64,000 nucleotides of DNA from Croceimicrobium sp965656185 (GTDB lineage: Bacteria; Bacteroidota; Bacteroidia; Flavobacteriales; Schleiferiaceae). Where the stretch lies: positions 186,001 through 250,000 of the forward strand of contig CBFHJH010000002.1 in the NCBI GenBank assembly GCA_965656185.1. The letters run 5' to 3'. The translations under genes were made by a program, and so were the position numbers. The notes below the pieces were generated by a model that saw only the letters and a list, made by a program, of their open reading frames with translations, had not been told where the DNA came from and did no database searches. Shown here in pieces: positions 10,301 through 18,937 of this stretch (position 1 is its first letter; the number at the start of each line of letters is the position of its first letter).

Positions 10301-10737
10301 CAGTCGGCAGAGAAATAATTCTGGTTTTTGTCTTCGGTAATCTGACGTTCTTCTTTGGTGGCGAGGTCCATCACCCAGATATTTTGGGCCCCACTTTTAT
10401 CTGAAATATACAGCAGACTTTCACCATCGGGGCTAACTCTGGGGTGCACCTCGTAGGCTAGACCATGGCTTAGGGCTTCGGCCTTCCCGCCTTCAATGGG
10501 CATGCGGTATAAGTCGCCCAGAGCGTCGAAGTAAATATGTTTCCCGTCGGGACTAATATCCAAGGATAACCAAGTGATGCGGGGGTTTTCAAGCTCGATC
10601 GTGCGTTCGGGCTCCAAGGGCAGTTCCTTGGTCGCTTTTTTAACAGAATCGCTTTCAGTTTCAGTACTATCTTTTTGAGCACTGAGGTTGAAAAACATCA
10701 AAAGGCTAAGGCTAGTAGAAATTAGCTTTTTAAACAT
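7321..10737 (-). CDS. TolB-type propeller fused to amidohydrolase
   Basis: A 1138-residue secreted protein with a signal peptide (FFNLSAQ). The first 650 or so residues hold repeated SPDGK/SPDG-type beta-propeller blades of the WD40-like/PD40 type found in TolB. Next comes a very charged linker (about residues 660-710) of Lys, Glu and Ala. The C-terminal 420 residues are a metal-dependent amidohydrolase: the metal-binding HxH appears in FVDTHAHMW, and the domain ends in the usual LADLVIFEKNPL segment. The fusion is known in Bacteroidota as amidohydrolase family proteins, often called imidazolonepropionase- or prolidase-like. The amidase gene follows after four bases. Substrate is unknown; peptides or amino-acid derivatives are plausible. 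Confidence 0.9.
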   Translation of the reverse strand: MFKKLISTSLSLLMFFNLSAQKDSTETESDSVKKATKELPLEPERTIELENPRITWLSLDISPDGKHIYFDALGDLYRMPIEGGKAEALSHGLAYEVHPRVSPDGESLLYISDKSGAQNIWVMDLATKEERQITEDKNQNYFSADWSPDGTYVVGAKGRRNIKLHLYHHESGSGAQLIKKPASLKAIDPFFSPDGQHIYFSKRKGAWEYNAQLPQYQIGRYDMEDGKVHSITSRYGSAFTPTLSPDGKYLVYGSRFEDETGLVLRELASGDESWLAYPVQRDEQESIAPLGVLPGMAFSPNSKELFCAYGGKIWAINLASKQAREIPMQIDLKLELGPQLDFKFPISDEEEQPITQIRDGVPSPDGKYLAFTALNRLYLYNFASKSVKRLAADQDFTQAMPAWSPDGKSIAYASWEGKEGAIYQVGLSGRNVKKLSQEPGLYRELCYHPSGDKIIFIRQNAQSYRYAYSPFVASSDAEIAYLDLKNKEQHLVAPAEGRSRPHFDAKGERIYLNSSSGLVSIRWDGSDQKEHLKLSGITTYGSSLEAFHDHKGEHNMLPAHEEAWREKTKPSTASLLYISPDGESVLAQINNELYTVHLPFYGQKAEISVASPEKAAFPARKLTTMGGEFPAWSGNGAKVHWSLGPAHFVYDISAAQAFDDSLAAAKKAEKEAKAEDASGESQKAEKESSEKKEKKESKKDEAQYEPQEIRIPLNYKKDIPRGQTLLRGARIITMKGDEILESGDILIKDNRIAQVAKANTLVAPKGAKVIDCSGLTISPGFVDTHAHMWPNWNIHKNQVWLYAANLAYGVTTTRDPQTATTDVLTYGDMVEAGMIEGPRIYSTGPGVGFWSYKIKSLDHARKVLKQYSEYYQTKTIKMYLTGNRQQRQWIIMACKELGLKPTTEGGLDFKLNMTQILDGYPGHEHALPIYPIYDDVVQFVAKSRTTVTPTMLVAYGGPFAENYFYATEEVYHDPKMQTFTPYEELASKSRRRKGWFMPEEHVFPKHAEFIKALVEAGGLAGVGSHGQLQGLGYHWELWAMASGGLSNFQALQVATLHGAESLGLDEDLGSIEAGKLADLVIFEKNPLEDLRNTNSIKYVVKNGRVYDGNSLDRLAPDEEKAEEFLWQFDKPSDLPGIK

Positions 10738-10898
10738 GTTTGGAATTTTTAAGGTGCCCTAAAATACATTAAAAAGCGCTTGTCTTTTTCTATGAGCTCA
10801 TCGAGGAGGCTTTCCTGGCTGGCTTGGCGCCAGATTAATTTAGTGTAAGTTGGGTTTTCTTTAAATTGCTGTACTAACACTACACCTAATTAAGTCTT

Positions 10899-11675
10899 AT
10901 GCGTTTCGCCTTCTATTTTCTATTTCTGATTAGTTTCTTATCCTGTTCCGATAATAGTTCTGTAAATGTGCCGCCTCCACTGGTAGATGCGCCTTTTTTG
11001 GTAGGCGATTACGATGACTATGATTATTATTTCAAGTTTGATCCTGATCTGGAAATACAATTTCAAGCCGACCAAGGATACACCTATGAATTGGATCTAG
11101 ACGGTGATAGCTTAAGTGAAATTGGTTTGCGTGGAGTTTATGCCGGATCATCGGGGGGGCTGGCTACTTACCAGATCTTCGCCTTTCCGCTCGAGGATAA
11201 TTCGCCTTGGCAAATGGCCTATCAGGAGCATTACGATTCGGTTTATGTTTGTAAGGATACCGTACCCTGGTCTTGGGGTAATGGCGGATCGATTCCTATT
11301 TATTATTCGCGGCATATGAATTACAATTGCTCACTCTTGATCGACAGTTTTTACCGTATTGATACTTACCGAGTACCTCAGGTTTTTGGGCAAGACGATG
11401 ATCCCCAGGCCAATTGGCAATGGTCTCAATGGCCTAATAGATATCCGTCCAACTTTGTTTATTTCGATCAATTCGATCAATCTCATCTGATGGGCCAATA
11501 CATGAATAAGCTCTATTTGAATTTTTATGAGGGCTTTACTGCTACTCATTATCTATTGTTTCGAAAGCAGTCGGGAGCTACCTATCATTATGCTTGGCTT
11601 AAACTGCAATTTGATCGAAGTAATCGAAAATTGACCCTGCTAGAGCTGGCTGGTCAGGCAATGGGACATTCCTAA
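10899..11675 (+). CDS. Hypothetical lipoprotein, paralogue of the 52.8-kb lipoprotein
   Basis: A 258-residue protein with a lipobox leader (LISFLSC, Cys16). No known domain was recognised. It clearly resembles the lipoprotein at 52786-53556. Both have an N-terminal PFL.G motif, a central block around YSRHMNYNC (there YSQHLDYNC) and a C-terminal block HYLLFRKQ..YAWLKLQF (there HYLAFRRE..YAWLKVQY). The acidic, Tyr-rich N-terminal half is the most variable. It is probably attached to the inner face of the outer membrane or exposed on the surface. It stands alone, with a plus-strand membrane protein about 90 bases downstream. Confidence 0.8.
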   Translation: MRFAFYFLFLISFLSCSDNSSVNVPPPLVDAPFLVGDYDDYDYYFKFDPDLEIQFQADQGYTYELDLDGDSLSEIGLRGVYAGSSGGLATYQIFAFPLEDNSPWQMAYQEHYDSVYVCKDTVPWSWGNGGSIPIYYSRHMNYNCSLLIDSFYRIDTYRVPQVFGQDDDPQANWQWSQWPNRYPSNFVYFDQFDQSHLMGQYMNKLYLNFYEGFTATHYLLFRKQSGATYHYAWLKLQFDRSNRKLTLLELAGQAMGHS

Positions 11676-11762
11676 AAAGGATAACTTTAATTTTAGGAGG
11701 TAGACCTTTTCTTAGCACCATTCAACTGTTTTTTTTAGCTATTTTGGAAGCAAATTCAGCGT

Positions 11763-12311
11763 ATGACTTGGGAGGTATTTTGGCAGCGTTTAAAGTGGCT
11801 TATCGGACTGGGAATGATATTTTTAGTAGTCTTGGCTACTAATATGATGGATCGTCGTCATTTCGAAAATGTGCGTCTTTCTATTGAGACCATGTACGAA
11901 GATCGACTACAAGCTCAAGATTACCTCTTTCGCATCGACCGAGAATTGGATAAACTGCATTTTGGTGCGGACTTAAATGTTACTCGGATCGATAGTTTAT
12001 TAGCAGCCTACGATCAAACCAAGCTTACCGCCAAGGAGAGTGACTATCTTAAATTGTTTAGACGCAATTACCAACAATTACAAAATCGGGTGGCTACAGC
12101 CGATAGCAGCGCTCAATTTCCATTAGCGCTCAAGAATAAATTGGAAGATAGCCTCGATAAACTATCACAGATCCAGATGGAAGAAGGCAAGCGCCAACTT
12201 CACTTTGCTAATGAAAACTTAGAGTCCAGCGACCTGATCATGAAAATGGAGCTGGCCTTATTGGTACTCATTGTCTTTTTGATCCAGTATTTCTTGATCT
12301 TCCGAAAGTAG
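11763..12311 (+). CDS. Membrane protein with four-helix-bundle sensor-like domain
   Basis: A 182-residue protein with one N-terminal transmembrane helix (about residues 13-29) and one at the very C-terminus (about 160-179). Between them is a long amphipathic helical region with charged heptad-like spacing. This is the topology of the periplasmic four-helix-bundle ligand domain of chemoreceptors and sensor kinases (4HB_MCP type), but the protein ends three residues after the second membrane helix and has no HAMP, kinase or methyl-accepting part. It could be a partner subunit or a stress sensor; function is not known. The family resemblance is inferred from helix pattern only. Confidence 0.65.
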   Translation: MTWEVFWQRLKWLIGLGMIFLVVLATNMMDRRHFENVRLSIETMYEDRLQAQDYLFRIDRELDKLHFGADLNVTRIDSLLAAYDQTKLTAKESDYLKLFRRNYQQLQNRVATADSSAQFPLALKNKLEDSLDKLSQIQMEEGKRQLHFANENLESSDLIMKMELALLVLIVFLIQYFLIFRK

Positions 12312-12322
12312 GGACTAAACTC

Positions 12323-13222
12323 TTATTGCTTTAGAAAAGCAAAATTGTGCTCTAGGTTTAGTAAGATACCCGGAGCTTCAATACGGTATACTTGCAGGCC
12401 CCAACCTTCTACCCAAACATAGATCAAGTTTTGATGCCGCCACCATTTCGCCTTGTCCACAAACCAGTTGTCTCGGGGCTGATTGTAATTGCTGGTGCTA
12501 CGGGCGCGATTTCGCGATTTTAGTTCGAGGCGACGAGGACTATGGGCTTGCCTTGTTTTTACCTGAGCTAATTTCCCTAAACTCACAAGCGCCTGTACCG
12601 AGTCGCGCGGGTACATCAAGTACTCACCTTCCCAATCGAAATCGGTCCCGATCAAGCTTTGCTCACTTAAGGCCTCCAAACGGAATTCTTGCAAATTACC
12701 TTCATCCAACCAAGCGCTAAAGCTTTGCTTAAATTCCTGCCAAAGTCCATATTTTTCATATTGCTTCACCGTGCCACCGCCATTCATGGCAAACTGGTAG
12801 GTGAAAATGAAATAATCTTGGCTTTCGAAATAATAATTGTGCTGTCCATAGATACAGTAATCATTGATGCGGTCTCGGAAGCTTGCATTGAATGTATCGC
12901 TTTGCTTCTTTATTCCATACAAGATAAACTCGAAGCCGACCGGAACTTCCTCATGGTATTCTTCGGCCATGAATTTAGGGTAGTCGTCGAATAGGAAATC
13001 ATTATCCATGCTTAAGCTAAAGGCGATCTCTACTGCGAAGGCACCTCTACAACCAATGTTAAAGTCGCGCCCTTGTGCTTTTAAAAAATAGTGGTCCCGA
13101 TCACTTTCTAAGATTAACATAGAATCGGTTCTCAGCGCATAGTCGAAATAGGGGGGTAGCTCTGGAAGGACTTGAGCTTGGGCACTAAAAGCCTGGATTA
13201 AAAGGAAGAGTAGCTTTTTCAT
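12323..13222 (-). CDS. Hypothetical secreted protein
   Basis: A 299-residue protein with a signal peptide ending near SAQAQ. It is rich in aromatic and acidic residues and has one basic patch near residues 225-245 (RRLELKSRNRARS). No family was recognised and no C-terminal T9SS domain is present. It is divergent from the (TC)n-controlled gene, with 85 bases between the two starts, so the two promoters share that spacer. It ends 11 bases after the convergent four-helix membrane gene. Confidence 0.7.
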   Translation of the reverse strand: MKKLLFLLIQAFSAQAQVLPELPPYFDYALRTDSMLILESDRDHYFLKAQGRDFNIGCRGAFAVEIAFSLSMDNDFLFDDYPKFMAEEYHEEVPVGFEFILYGIKKQSDTFNASFRDRINDYCIYGQHNYYFESQDYFIFTYQFAMNGGGTVKQYEKYGLWQEFKQSFSAWLDEGNLQEFRLEALSEQSLIGTDFDWEGEYLMYPRDSVQALVSLGKLAQVKTRQAHSPRRLELKSRNRARSTSNYNQPRDNWFVDKAKWWRHQNLIYVWVEGWGLQVYRIEAPGILLNLEHNFAFLKQ

Positions 13223-13307
13223 GAGCGATTTTCAAAAAAAAAAGGAAATCAAGGATTATGCCTACTTGGTTTATTAAAGGTATTTATATTCGCTTGTAAA
13301 TCTGCTA

Positions 13308-14805
13308 ATGGCGAATAAGTCTCTCTCTCTCTCTCTCCCTCTCTGGAATTATCCTTCTTTTGGGTATTTTTTTATCAGAGTTTAGCCTGTGGTCGTTCAA
13401 GCAACTTAATTCCGACCATGCCATTCATATCTTAATGGCAGAACACTTTGATTGGCGACAAGATTGGTATTATTGGGGTCAAGATCGCTTAGGGAGCTTA
13501 TTACCATTTCTAGGATGGTTGTTTATCACAATAGGCTTTCCGTCTCTGTCTTCTCTAGCAATAAGTCAGCTAGTGCTAATTTTGGCACTCATCTGGTTTA
13601 CCTGGAAGTTATTTAAAACTCCACTATTCACCTTAGCGACTGTTTCCTTTATTCTGTTTCCAATCTATCCATTTTGGATGAGTAATAGTTTAGGGCACCC
13701 TTATCTTGCTCAGCTTTTTTTTACGATGGCAATGCTCGTGACCATTAGACAGGCCAAGAATGAAATAAATCCTTGGTACGCCATCATTTTACCTTTATTG
13801 GCATGTTTTGCCATATGGTCTTCTGAAATATCGATTGCCTTCCTATTAGCGGTGACGCTGGTGGAATATAAAACACTAAAAAGATTAAGCTTAAAGTTCT
13901 GGCCATGGTTTTTGGCAGGTACCTTCATGGGAATTGGCTTTCTAAAGTTTGCTAAATCTAGGGCAACGCATCTTGATAGCTTTGAAAAGTGGTTTGCCAG
14001 TCCAAATCAGGTTTTAACTTCCATGAGCAAGCAATTAGGTGACCTGGTTGAACTCTTGAGTTTTCAGAATAATAAAACCAGTAACGTTGTTCTAAGTTGG
14101 TTAGTGATTTTAATATCGATTTGGCTTTTAATTGCTTATCTGAGAGATGGTAAAAGACCCAAGCGATTGATTTTGATCCTTTTTTTGGCTTCGATTGGTT
14201 CCTGGATGATTGTGCATCTTTCATATTGGAATTATCTCATGGGGCAACCAATGCGGTATTATACCACTGCCTATTTCTTTGGTATTTTGGCCGTTTTCTT
14301 ATCTCTAAAAGACCAGGTTAATTTTCCTAAACTAAATTTAATGCTTGCCTTAACCTTAGGGCTAGGAATATCTTGGTCGGCCTATTCTTTCAACCGTCAA
14401 TATGATACTGGATCTGTTGATCGTTTGGAAAGGGTTGAGGCCGAGTATTTAATTCATGAGGCATTGCATGAAAAAGATTTAGACTCTATTGCAATTATAG
14501 GGTCATACTGGAACACTTATTTGCCGGATGGCCTATCTGAGAATGTGATTGCTTTTCCACGAAAAGGAAGTCAAGTCCGTTATTACCGCTATCTCCCACA
14601 GGTACAAGCACAAAAAGATTTTTTAATCATAGCCAATACTTGGCTTAATCGCTTACCGGATACACTAGTGACTTACGAGATGACCTTGCTAAAACAAAGC
14701 AAGGATTTGAAGCTTAATGAATTCGACTACGCGTATTATACCCGAGTGACGGATCATTCCCAGTCAAAGCAAGCTAACCACATTACCGGTCCGCCCCTTA
14801 AGTAA
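13308..14805 (+). CDS. Multi-spanning membrane protein, possibly GT-C glycosyltransferase, phase-variable
   Basis: The open frame codes for about 480 residues with roughly 10-12 hydrophobic helices and a soluble C-terminal domain of about 120 residues. This layout suits GT-C glycosyltransferases (ArnT/PMT-like), whose first loop carries acidic residues; here it has SDHAIH. No signature is decisive. The long frame has no ATG or GTG near its front, only a TTG at 13360 with no visible ribosome site. The ATG at 13308 lies 15 bases after a TATATTCG promoter-like element and reads MANKSLSLS into the TC tract, but hits TAG at 13383. One extra TC unit would join it to the long frame. The gene is strikingly AT-rich (32-38% G+C in sampled lines), suggesting transfer. 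Its end overlaps the convergent gene by 52 bases. Confidence 0.7.
13320..13337 (+). repeat. (TC)9 dinucleotide tract inside a gene start
   Basis: Nine perfect TC units (13320-13337), followed by an imperfect CCTCTCT, lie between the ATG at 13308 and the long open frame that continues from 13345. Slipped-strand mispairing here would move the ATG in and out of frame with that ORF. Confidence 0.9.
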
Positions 14806-16154
14806 CCCTTCCGCTTACTTTCATCGATCTGGTTTTGGCCAAATTCGACCGGAGGTCCACCTAAATCATGCCCCAGCACATACACTTTACCGTCGCCTTG
14901 GGCCAGAGCGGTTGCGTAATCGGTACCCGCTCCGCCGCCGAATTGGATTTTCTGGATCTGCCCTTTTAAATCCCATTGACCAATAAAAAAATCGGTGCTT
15001 CCTTTACTAAGATAGCTAATCGTATCACCACCTTCACTACTAAATATACTGCCCCCGTAACCATGGCCTGCCACCCACAGAGAAGATCCATTCTTGAGGA
15101 GGTCGAAGGAATAATTGGAGCGATTGCTAGGCTGGCGACCGGTGATCCATTTTTGCTCGCCTTGCCGGTTCAATTTGGCTAGATAAAGTCTTCCAAATCG
15201 GCTACCAGCAATATACACTCGGCGCCAAAAATCGACGCAAATGGCATTAACTACCACCTGACTATGGGGTTCATTTGGATCGGTAAGGGCGCCTTGTAGC
15301 CACTTCAGTTTACCATCATCACTTAGCTTGGCCACAAAGGCTTTCTGGCTTTGGTGTCCGGTTTGCAAATGTCTATTTCCGATCTTAAGATCTTCGGTAT
15401 AGCCTCCCGCGATGTAGATATTGTCGCTGCCATCCAAACTAAGGTCGAGGATCTGAGAGCGACCAATCGTATCACCGTCCATCATCCACAAAGGACTTAA
15501 ATCTGGAGCAAGTTTGAGAAGCAAAAAACTACGAATGGCTTCACTTCCCTTGCGGTACATGTAATTCCCACCAAGGATAATATTGTTCTTCGAATCGATG
15601 GCCATGGTATTGGCATTATCACTCCGTTCGAGACTAAAATAGGTGGAAGCTAGGAGTTGTCCGTTCGGACTCACTTTAGCTACATAGATACCCCTGGAAT
15701 ACTCTTGCGGCTTTTTTAAACTGTCTTCGCGACCATTGGCCGAAACAAAGACCAAGTGATCGCTCCATACTTCCCCGGTAAAATATGCATTGCCCGCGTC
15801 ATCATGGCAAAGGCTGTGTAAGCGCGCTTGTCCACGAGCGTGAAAGGTCCATTGTAGATCGCCCGCTGTATCGTGTTTTTGGAACCATAGTTGGTTGGCG
15901 AAGGTTTCCCTAAAAGGACCGGGCGGAATTTGGTAAGCAGTGTCTGGAGTGAGAAAATAGGATTCGAAACTACCGCCGCTGTAAATATTACCTGCTTTAT
16001 CCAAGCTCAAGGCATTACTAAAAAAGCGTCGCGATTCATAATGGCGAAACCAAATCGGGTCCGGTCTATTGCCTTTTGGTTCATTTTCCTGTGCCTGGGC
16101 TTTCGGGTTGAACAAGCTCAGTACAAACCCCAAAAGAAATAGGTAGTTCTTCAT
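14754..16154 (-). CDS. Secreted SBBP-type beta-propeller protein
   Basis: A 466-residue protein with a signal peptide (NPKAQAQ). The rest is made of repeats of about 45-60 residues carrying the SBBP pattern: DKAGNIYSGG, DDAGNAYFTG, DSKNNIILGG, DGSDNIYIAG and similar blades. It should form a secreted beta-propeller. No T9SS sorting domain is seen; the chain ends GGPVMWLACFDWE, so the final residues may complete a blade. Function unknown; such proteins are often cell-surface or matrix proteins. Its last 52 bases overlap the 3' end of the convergent membrane-protein gene. Confidence 0.82.
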   Translation of the reverse strand: MKNYLFLLGFVLSLFNPKAQAQENEPKGNRPDPIWFRHYESRRFFSNALSLDKAGNIYSGGSFESYFLTPDTAYQIPPGPFRETFANQLWFQKHDTAGDLQWTFHARGQARLHSLCHDDAGNAYFTGEVWSDHLVFVSANGREDSLKKPQEYSRGIYVAKVSPNGQLLASTYFSLERSDNANTMAIDSKNNIILGGNYMYRKGSEAIRSFLLLKLAPDLSPLWMMDGDTIGRSQILDLSLDGSDNIYIAGGYTEDLKIGNRHLQTGHQSQKAFVAKLSDDGKLKWLQGALTDPNEPHSQVVVNAICVDFWRRVYIAGSRFGRLYLAKLNRQGEQKWITGRQPSNRSNYSFDLLKNGSSLWVAGHGYGGSIFSSEGGDTISYLSKGSTDFFIGQWDLKGQIQKIQFGGGAGTDYATALAQGDGKVYVLGHDLGGPPVEFGQNQIDESKRKGYLRGGPVMWLACFDWE

Positions 16155-16247
16155 GGTCCTAAAGTAGCTATTAAATTGGAGCTAGCTCACAAAGGTTTGG
16201 GCGCAAGCAATTTAGAAGAATTGATTACCTTGTACCAAACTCTGTTT

Positions 16248-18137
16248 ATGAATAAGCCTTACTTCCCTTGGGTCCTTCTATTGTTTTGTTATTTCTGGTC
16301 TCCAACTGCAGTAGCCAATTTTGATATCTACGGATCTGAGCTTTCTTGGCAATGTGATGGCCAAGGTAATTACGTTTTTACCGCGGTGGTTTACAGCGAT
16401 TGTAGCGACAATTTACTGATCCAGAATCACTTTTTAATTGGCCCCAACAATAATTATACGATGCAAGTAGATACGGCCAATAGCTTCGATATTCAGTCTA
16501 CTTGTAATAATAGCTGCCAACAGAAAATGTGGCGGATAAAATCAGATCCCATAACCTTAAGTGGGACGCCGCCGGCCAGCGGATGGGACTTTGTTTACCA
16601 GCGTTGTTGTCGCGATTCGGCTCAAAACTTAGGACCAGGCGCCTATCAGGGTAATGTGCACATGAAAACAACCATGTATCCTTATACCCCGCCTGGAGCA
16701 GGAGCGCCTCTAAGCGCCGATCAGTGTTATAACAGCAGTCCACGTTTTAGTCAGAAGCAGCTAATGATAAACTGCGAAGGGCCTTACCAATACCATTCGG
16801 CTCCTATCGACCGCGATTTTGATTCCTTGCGCATCTCTTTCGACACTTGTGCCACTACCTTTCTGAATTTAGCGGCTAGTAGTGTGGGTTATTCGGTAAA
16901 TGCTCCTTTTCCCGATGCCAGCGAGAATCCATTAAATGGAGCGGTAAGCATAGACCCCCAGTTAGGTATGCTTAGTGTGGAGTTTTATGATGCTGAGCCA
17001 GGCCATTACTACGCCGTTTTACTGGCTAAAGAATACCGTAGAGGACAACTGATTTCGGAAGTGCGTCGGGAACTATCGCTTCTAATTCCCGATTCGGTGG
17101 TATGTGCGCCGCAGTCTACCGTAAATAACACCCAGCCCAGTATTAATTTGAGCTCCAATAATGCGCTTAGCCTTAACGCCACTGGTTCGGTTTACCGCAC
17201 CACTATGATGTCTGGGGATACCATCGATATTGATATTAGCACCATTGACTTCGATTTTAACCCCAATGGCAATGCCCAGATCATTTGTTTCAACGCGGTG
17301 TCGAGCCAGATCAACAGCAGTAATTACAGTTTAGACACCGGATGCGCCAGTCCCTCCTGCGCCACTATAGTACCAATCAATAGCACCAGCTATTGCGGCA
17401 CTTTTGCCCAGATCTATAATTTTAAGTGGGTGCCCGATTGCCGGATGATTAATAATCAGGCTTTAAGTCCACTCACTTATGTGTTTCACCTTCAAGTGAG
17501 CGATAATGGCTGTCCTAGTCCTAAGTTCAATCAAGCCACTTTATGGGTAGACCTTTATCCCGGGCCCTTATTTGCGCCAAGCTTACAAGTAGATGCAGCC
17601 GATACCAATGGCAACGTTGATCTCAGTTGGAGCAAAGTCCAGATCTCACCCACTTCGCCCTTCGATCGCTATGTGATCTATAGCCGTCCCTTGAATCCGG
17701 CCGGTGGGGTATTTATGCCACTCGATAGTATATATGATATTGATAGCCTAAGCGCTTCCTATCAAAACCTACCATATCCCAGCGAATTCTTTATCAAGGC
17801 CTTTGCCGGTACTTGTCGTTATGGCTCGCCAACCAGTAGCGTAGTAAGTAGCACGGTTTCCATTTCCTTGCCAGAACATTTATTGGCTGGGCTGGCATTT
17901 AGCATCAGCCCTAACCCAGTGGAGGAAGAACTGCACATCAGTCTGCAGGGTCAAGGGCATTTGAATAAGCCCTTGGACCTTAAAGTATATAGTCTTTCTG
18001 GGGCTCTGCTTAAAAATGTATCCTTGGCTAAAGGACGAAGGGAATGGTCGCTGCCATTGCAACTAAAGTCAGGGCTTTACATTGTAGAGCTCAGCGACGA
18101 GAGACGTAGCTTGCGCCAGAAGATCAGAGTGCTATAG
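16248..18137 (+). CDS. T9SS-secreted adhesin-like protein, paralogue A
   Basis: A 629-residue secreted protein. The start is placed at the ATG at 16248 because a signal peptide follows directly; a TTG 24 codons upstream has no leader. The N-terminal domain carries GSELSWQCDGQGNY, then a CCRDSAQNL motif and PFPDASENPLNG. This is the GGE-x-Y-x-C-type module seen at the front of many large Bacteroidota surface proteins. A fibronectin-III-like domain (about residues 440-540) precedes a type A T9SS sorting domain that begins SPNPVEEEL and ends KIRVL. Many Cys residues suggest disulfides. It is close to the protein at 18938, and a third copy at 26544-28991 is interrupted. It ends in TAG and overlaps the convergent lipoprotein gene by six bases. 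Confidence 0.87.
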   Translation: MNKPYFPWVLLLFCYFWSPTAVANFDIYGSELSWQCDGQGNYVFTAVVYSDCSDNLLIQNHFLIGPNNNYTMQVDTANSFDIQSTCNNSCQQKMWRIKSDPITLSGTPPASGWDFVYQRCCRDSAQNLGPGAYQGNVHMKTTMYPYTPPGAGAPLSADQCYNSSPRFSQKQLMINCEGPYQYHSAPIDRDFDSLRISFDTCATTFLNLAASSVGYSVNAPFPDASENPLNGAVSIDPQLGMLSVEFYDAEPGHYYAVLLAKEYRRGQLISEVRRELSLLIPDSVVCAPQSTVNNTQPSINLSSNNALSLNATGSVYRTTMMSGDTIDIDISTIDFDFNPNGNAQIICFNAVSSQINSSNYSLDTGCASPSCATIVPINSTSYCGTFAQIYNFKWVPDCRMINNQALSPLTYVFHLQVSDNGCPSPKFNQATLWVDLYPGPLFAPSLQVDAADTNGNVDLSWSKVQISPTSPFDRYVIYSRPLNPAGGVFMPLDSIYDIDSLSASYQNLPYPSEFFIKAFAGTCRYGSPTSSVVSSTVSISLPEHLLAGLAFSISPNPVEEELHISLQGQGHLNKPLDLKVYSLSGALLKNVSLAKGRREWSLPLQLKSGLYIVELSDERRSLRQKIRVL

Positions 18138-18824
18138 CGCTTGAGATTTTTGGTATTGAATGCTCGACAACCAAGCGCGGGCTTTGTTGGCAGGCAAATT
18201 GAGGATCTGCAGGCCACCGTATTGCAGCCGGATCGCATTACCGTATTGACGGCCTTCCATTTTGCGGGATAACCAAAAGAAGTTTTCGTTTTCATTAAGC
18301 GGTAAAAGGCTCTTTTCGCCTTGGATGTGGAAGGGGATGGAATCGATCTTGGCGGGAATTCGATAATTCATGATCAACTCGTCCTTCAGATCAACCTCGG
18401 TTCCGTAGAAGCCAATTTTAGTTGGGCTATTCTTGTTGAGGGGGCTTAATTCATCTCGGAAAAGGACCAGTCGTTTTGCGGTACTCGTATCCGCGGAAGC
18501 GCCCAAAACTTCTGGAGCCACTTGGTATAGAACGCCTTCTAAGTATTCTCCTTGTTCAATGAATTTATGAATATGGATGAGGTTACCATGATGTTGATGG
18601 GCAAAATCGATGAGTTGTGCTTCGATTTGCGACCACTCTTGGCGGGGATATGCCAATTTGATGTCGCCCACTTTTTGCTTATGCGGAAACCGCTCGATAT
18701 TCCAAGCAAAACGGACTTCGGCGGCCGGAATAACCTTGACCTCCGGATTGGCATTCAGTAATTGATTGGAAACACAGGAACTAAGCAGGAGGGCCAGGCT
18801 TAGCAGCGAGATATGGAGGCGCAT
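18132..18824 (-). CDS. Hypothetical lipoprotein
   Basis: A 230-residue protein when started at the ATG at 18824, which opens a clean lipobox leader (LLSSC, Cys17). The open frame runs 29 codons further upstream, but that part is basic and overlaps the region in front of the next gene. No domain recognised. It sits on the opposite strand between two paralogous T9SS proteins, and its TAG stop overlaps the end of the first one by six bases. A lone His-rich stretch near residue 60 (FAHQHHGNLIHIHK) could bind metal, but this is speculation. Confidence 0.72.
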   Translation of the reverse strand: MRLHISLLSLALLLSSCVSNQLLNANPEVKVIPAAEVRFAWNIERFPHKQKVGDIKLAYPRQEWSQIEAQLIDFAHQHHGNLIHIHKFIEQGEYLEGVLYQVAPEVLGASADTSTAKRLVLFRDELSPLNKNSPTKIGFYGTEVDLKDELIMNYRIPAKIDSIPFHIQGEKSLLPLNENENFFWLSRKMEGRQYGNAIRLQYGGLQILNLPANKARAWLSSIQYQKSQAL

Positions 18825-18937
18825 ACAGAAAAGTTTTGAGCGCAAACTACTAAATCTCCTAGAAAGGTTTAGTCGAAAACTCATTGCCCCTTCCCTTGAA
18901 AAGTAGTTCATTTTATATTGTCGCTAAATCAATTAGC

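Noticed and set aside
13360..13362. TTG as the start of the membrane-protein gene
   Set aside because: No ribosome site or promoter is near it, and the ATG behind the TC tract gives a better membrane-helix start once one unit is added.
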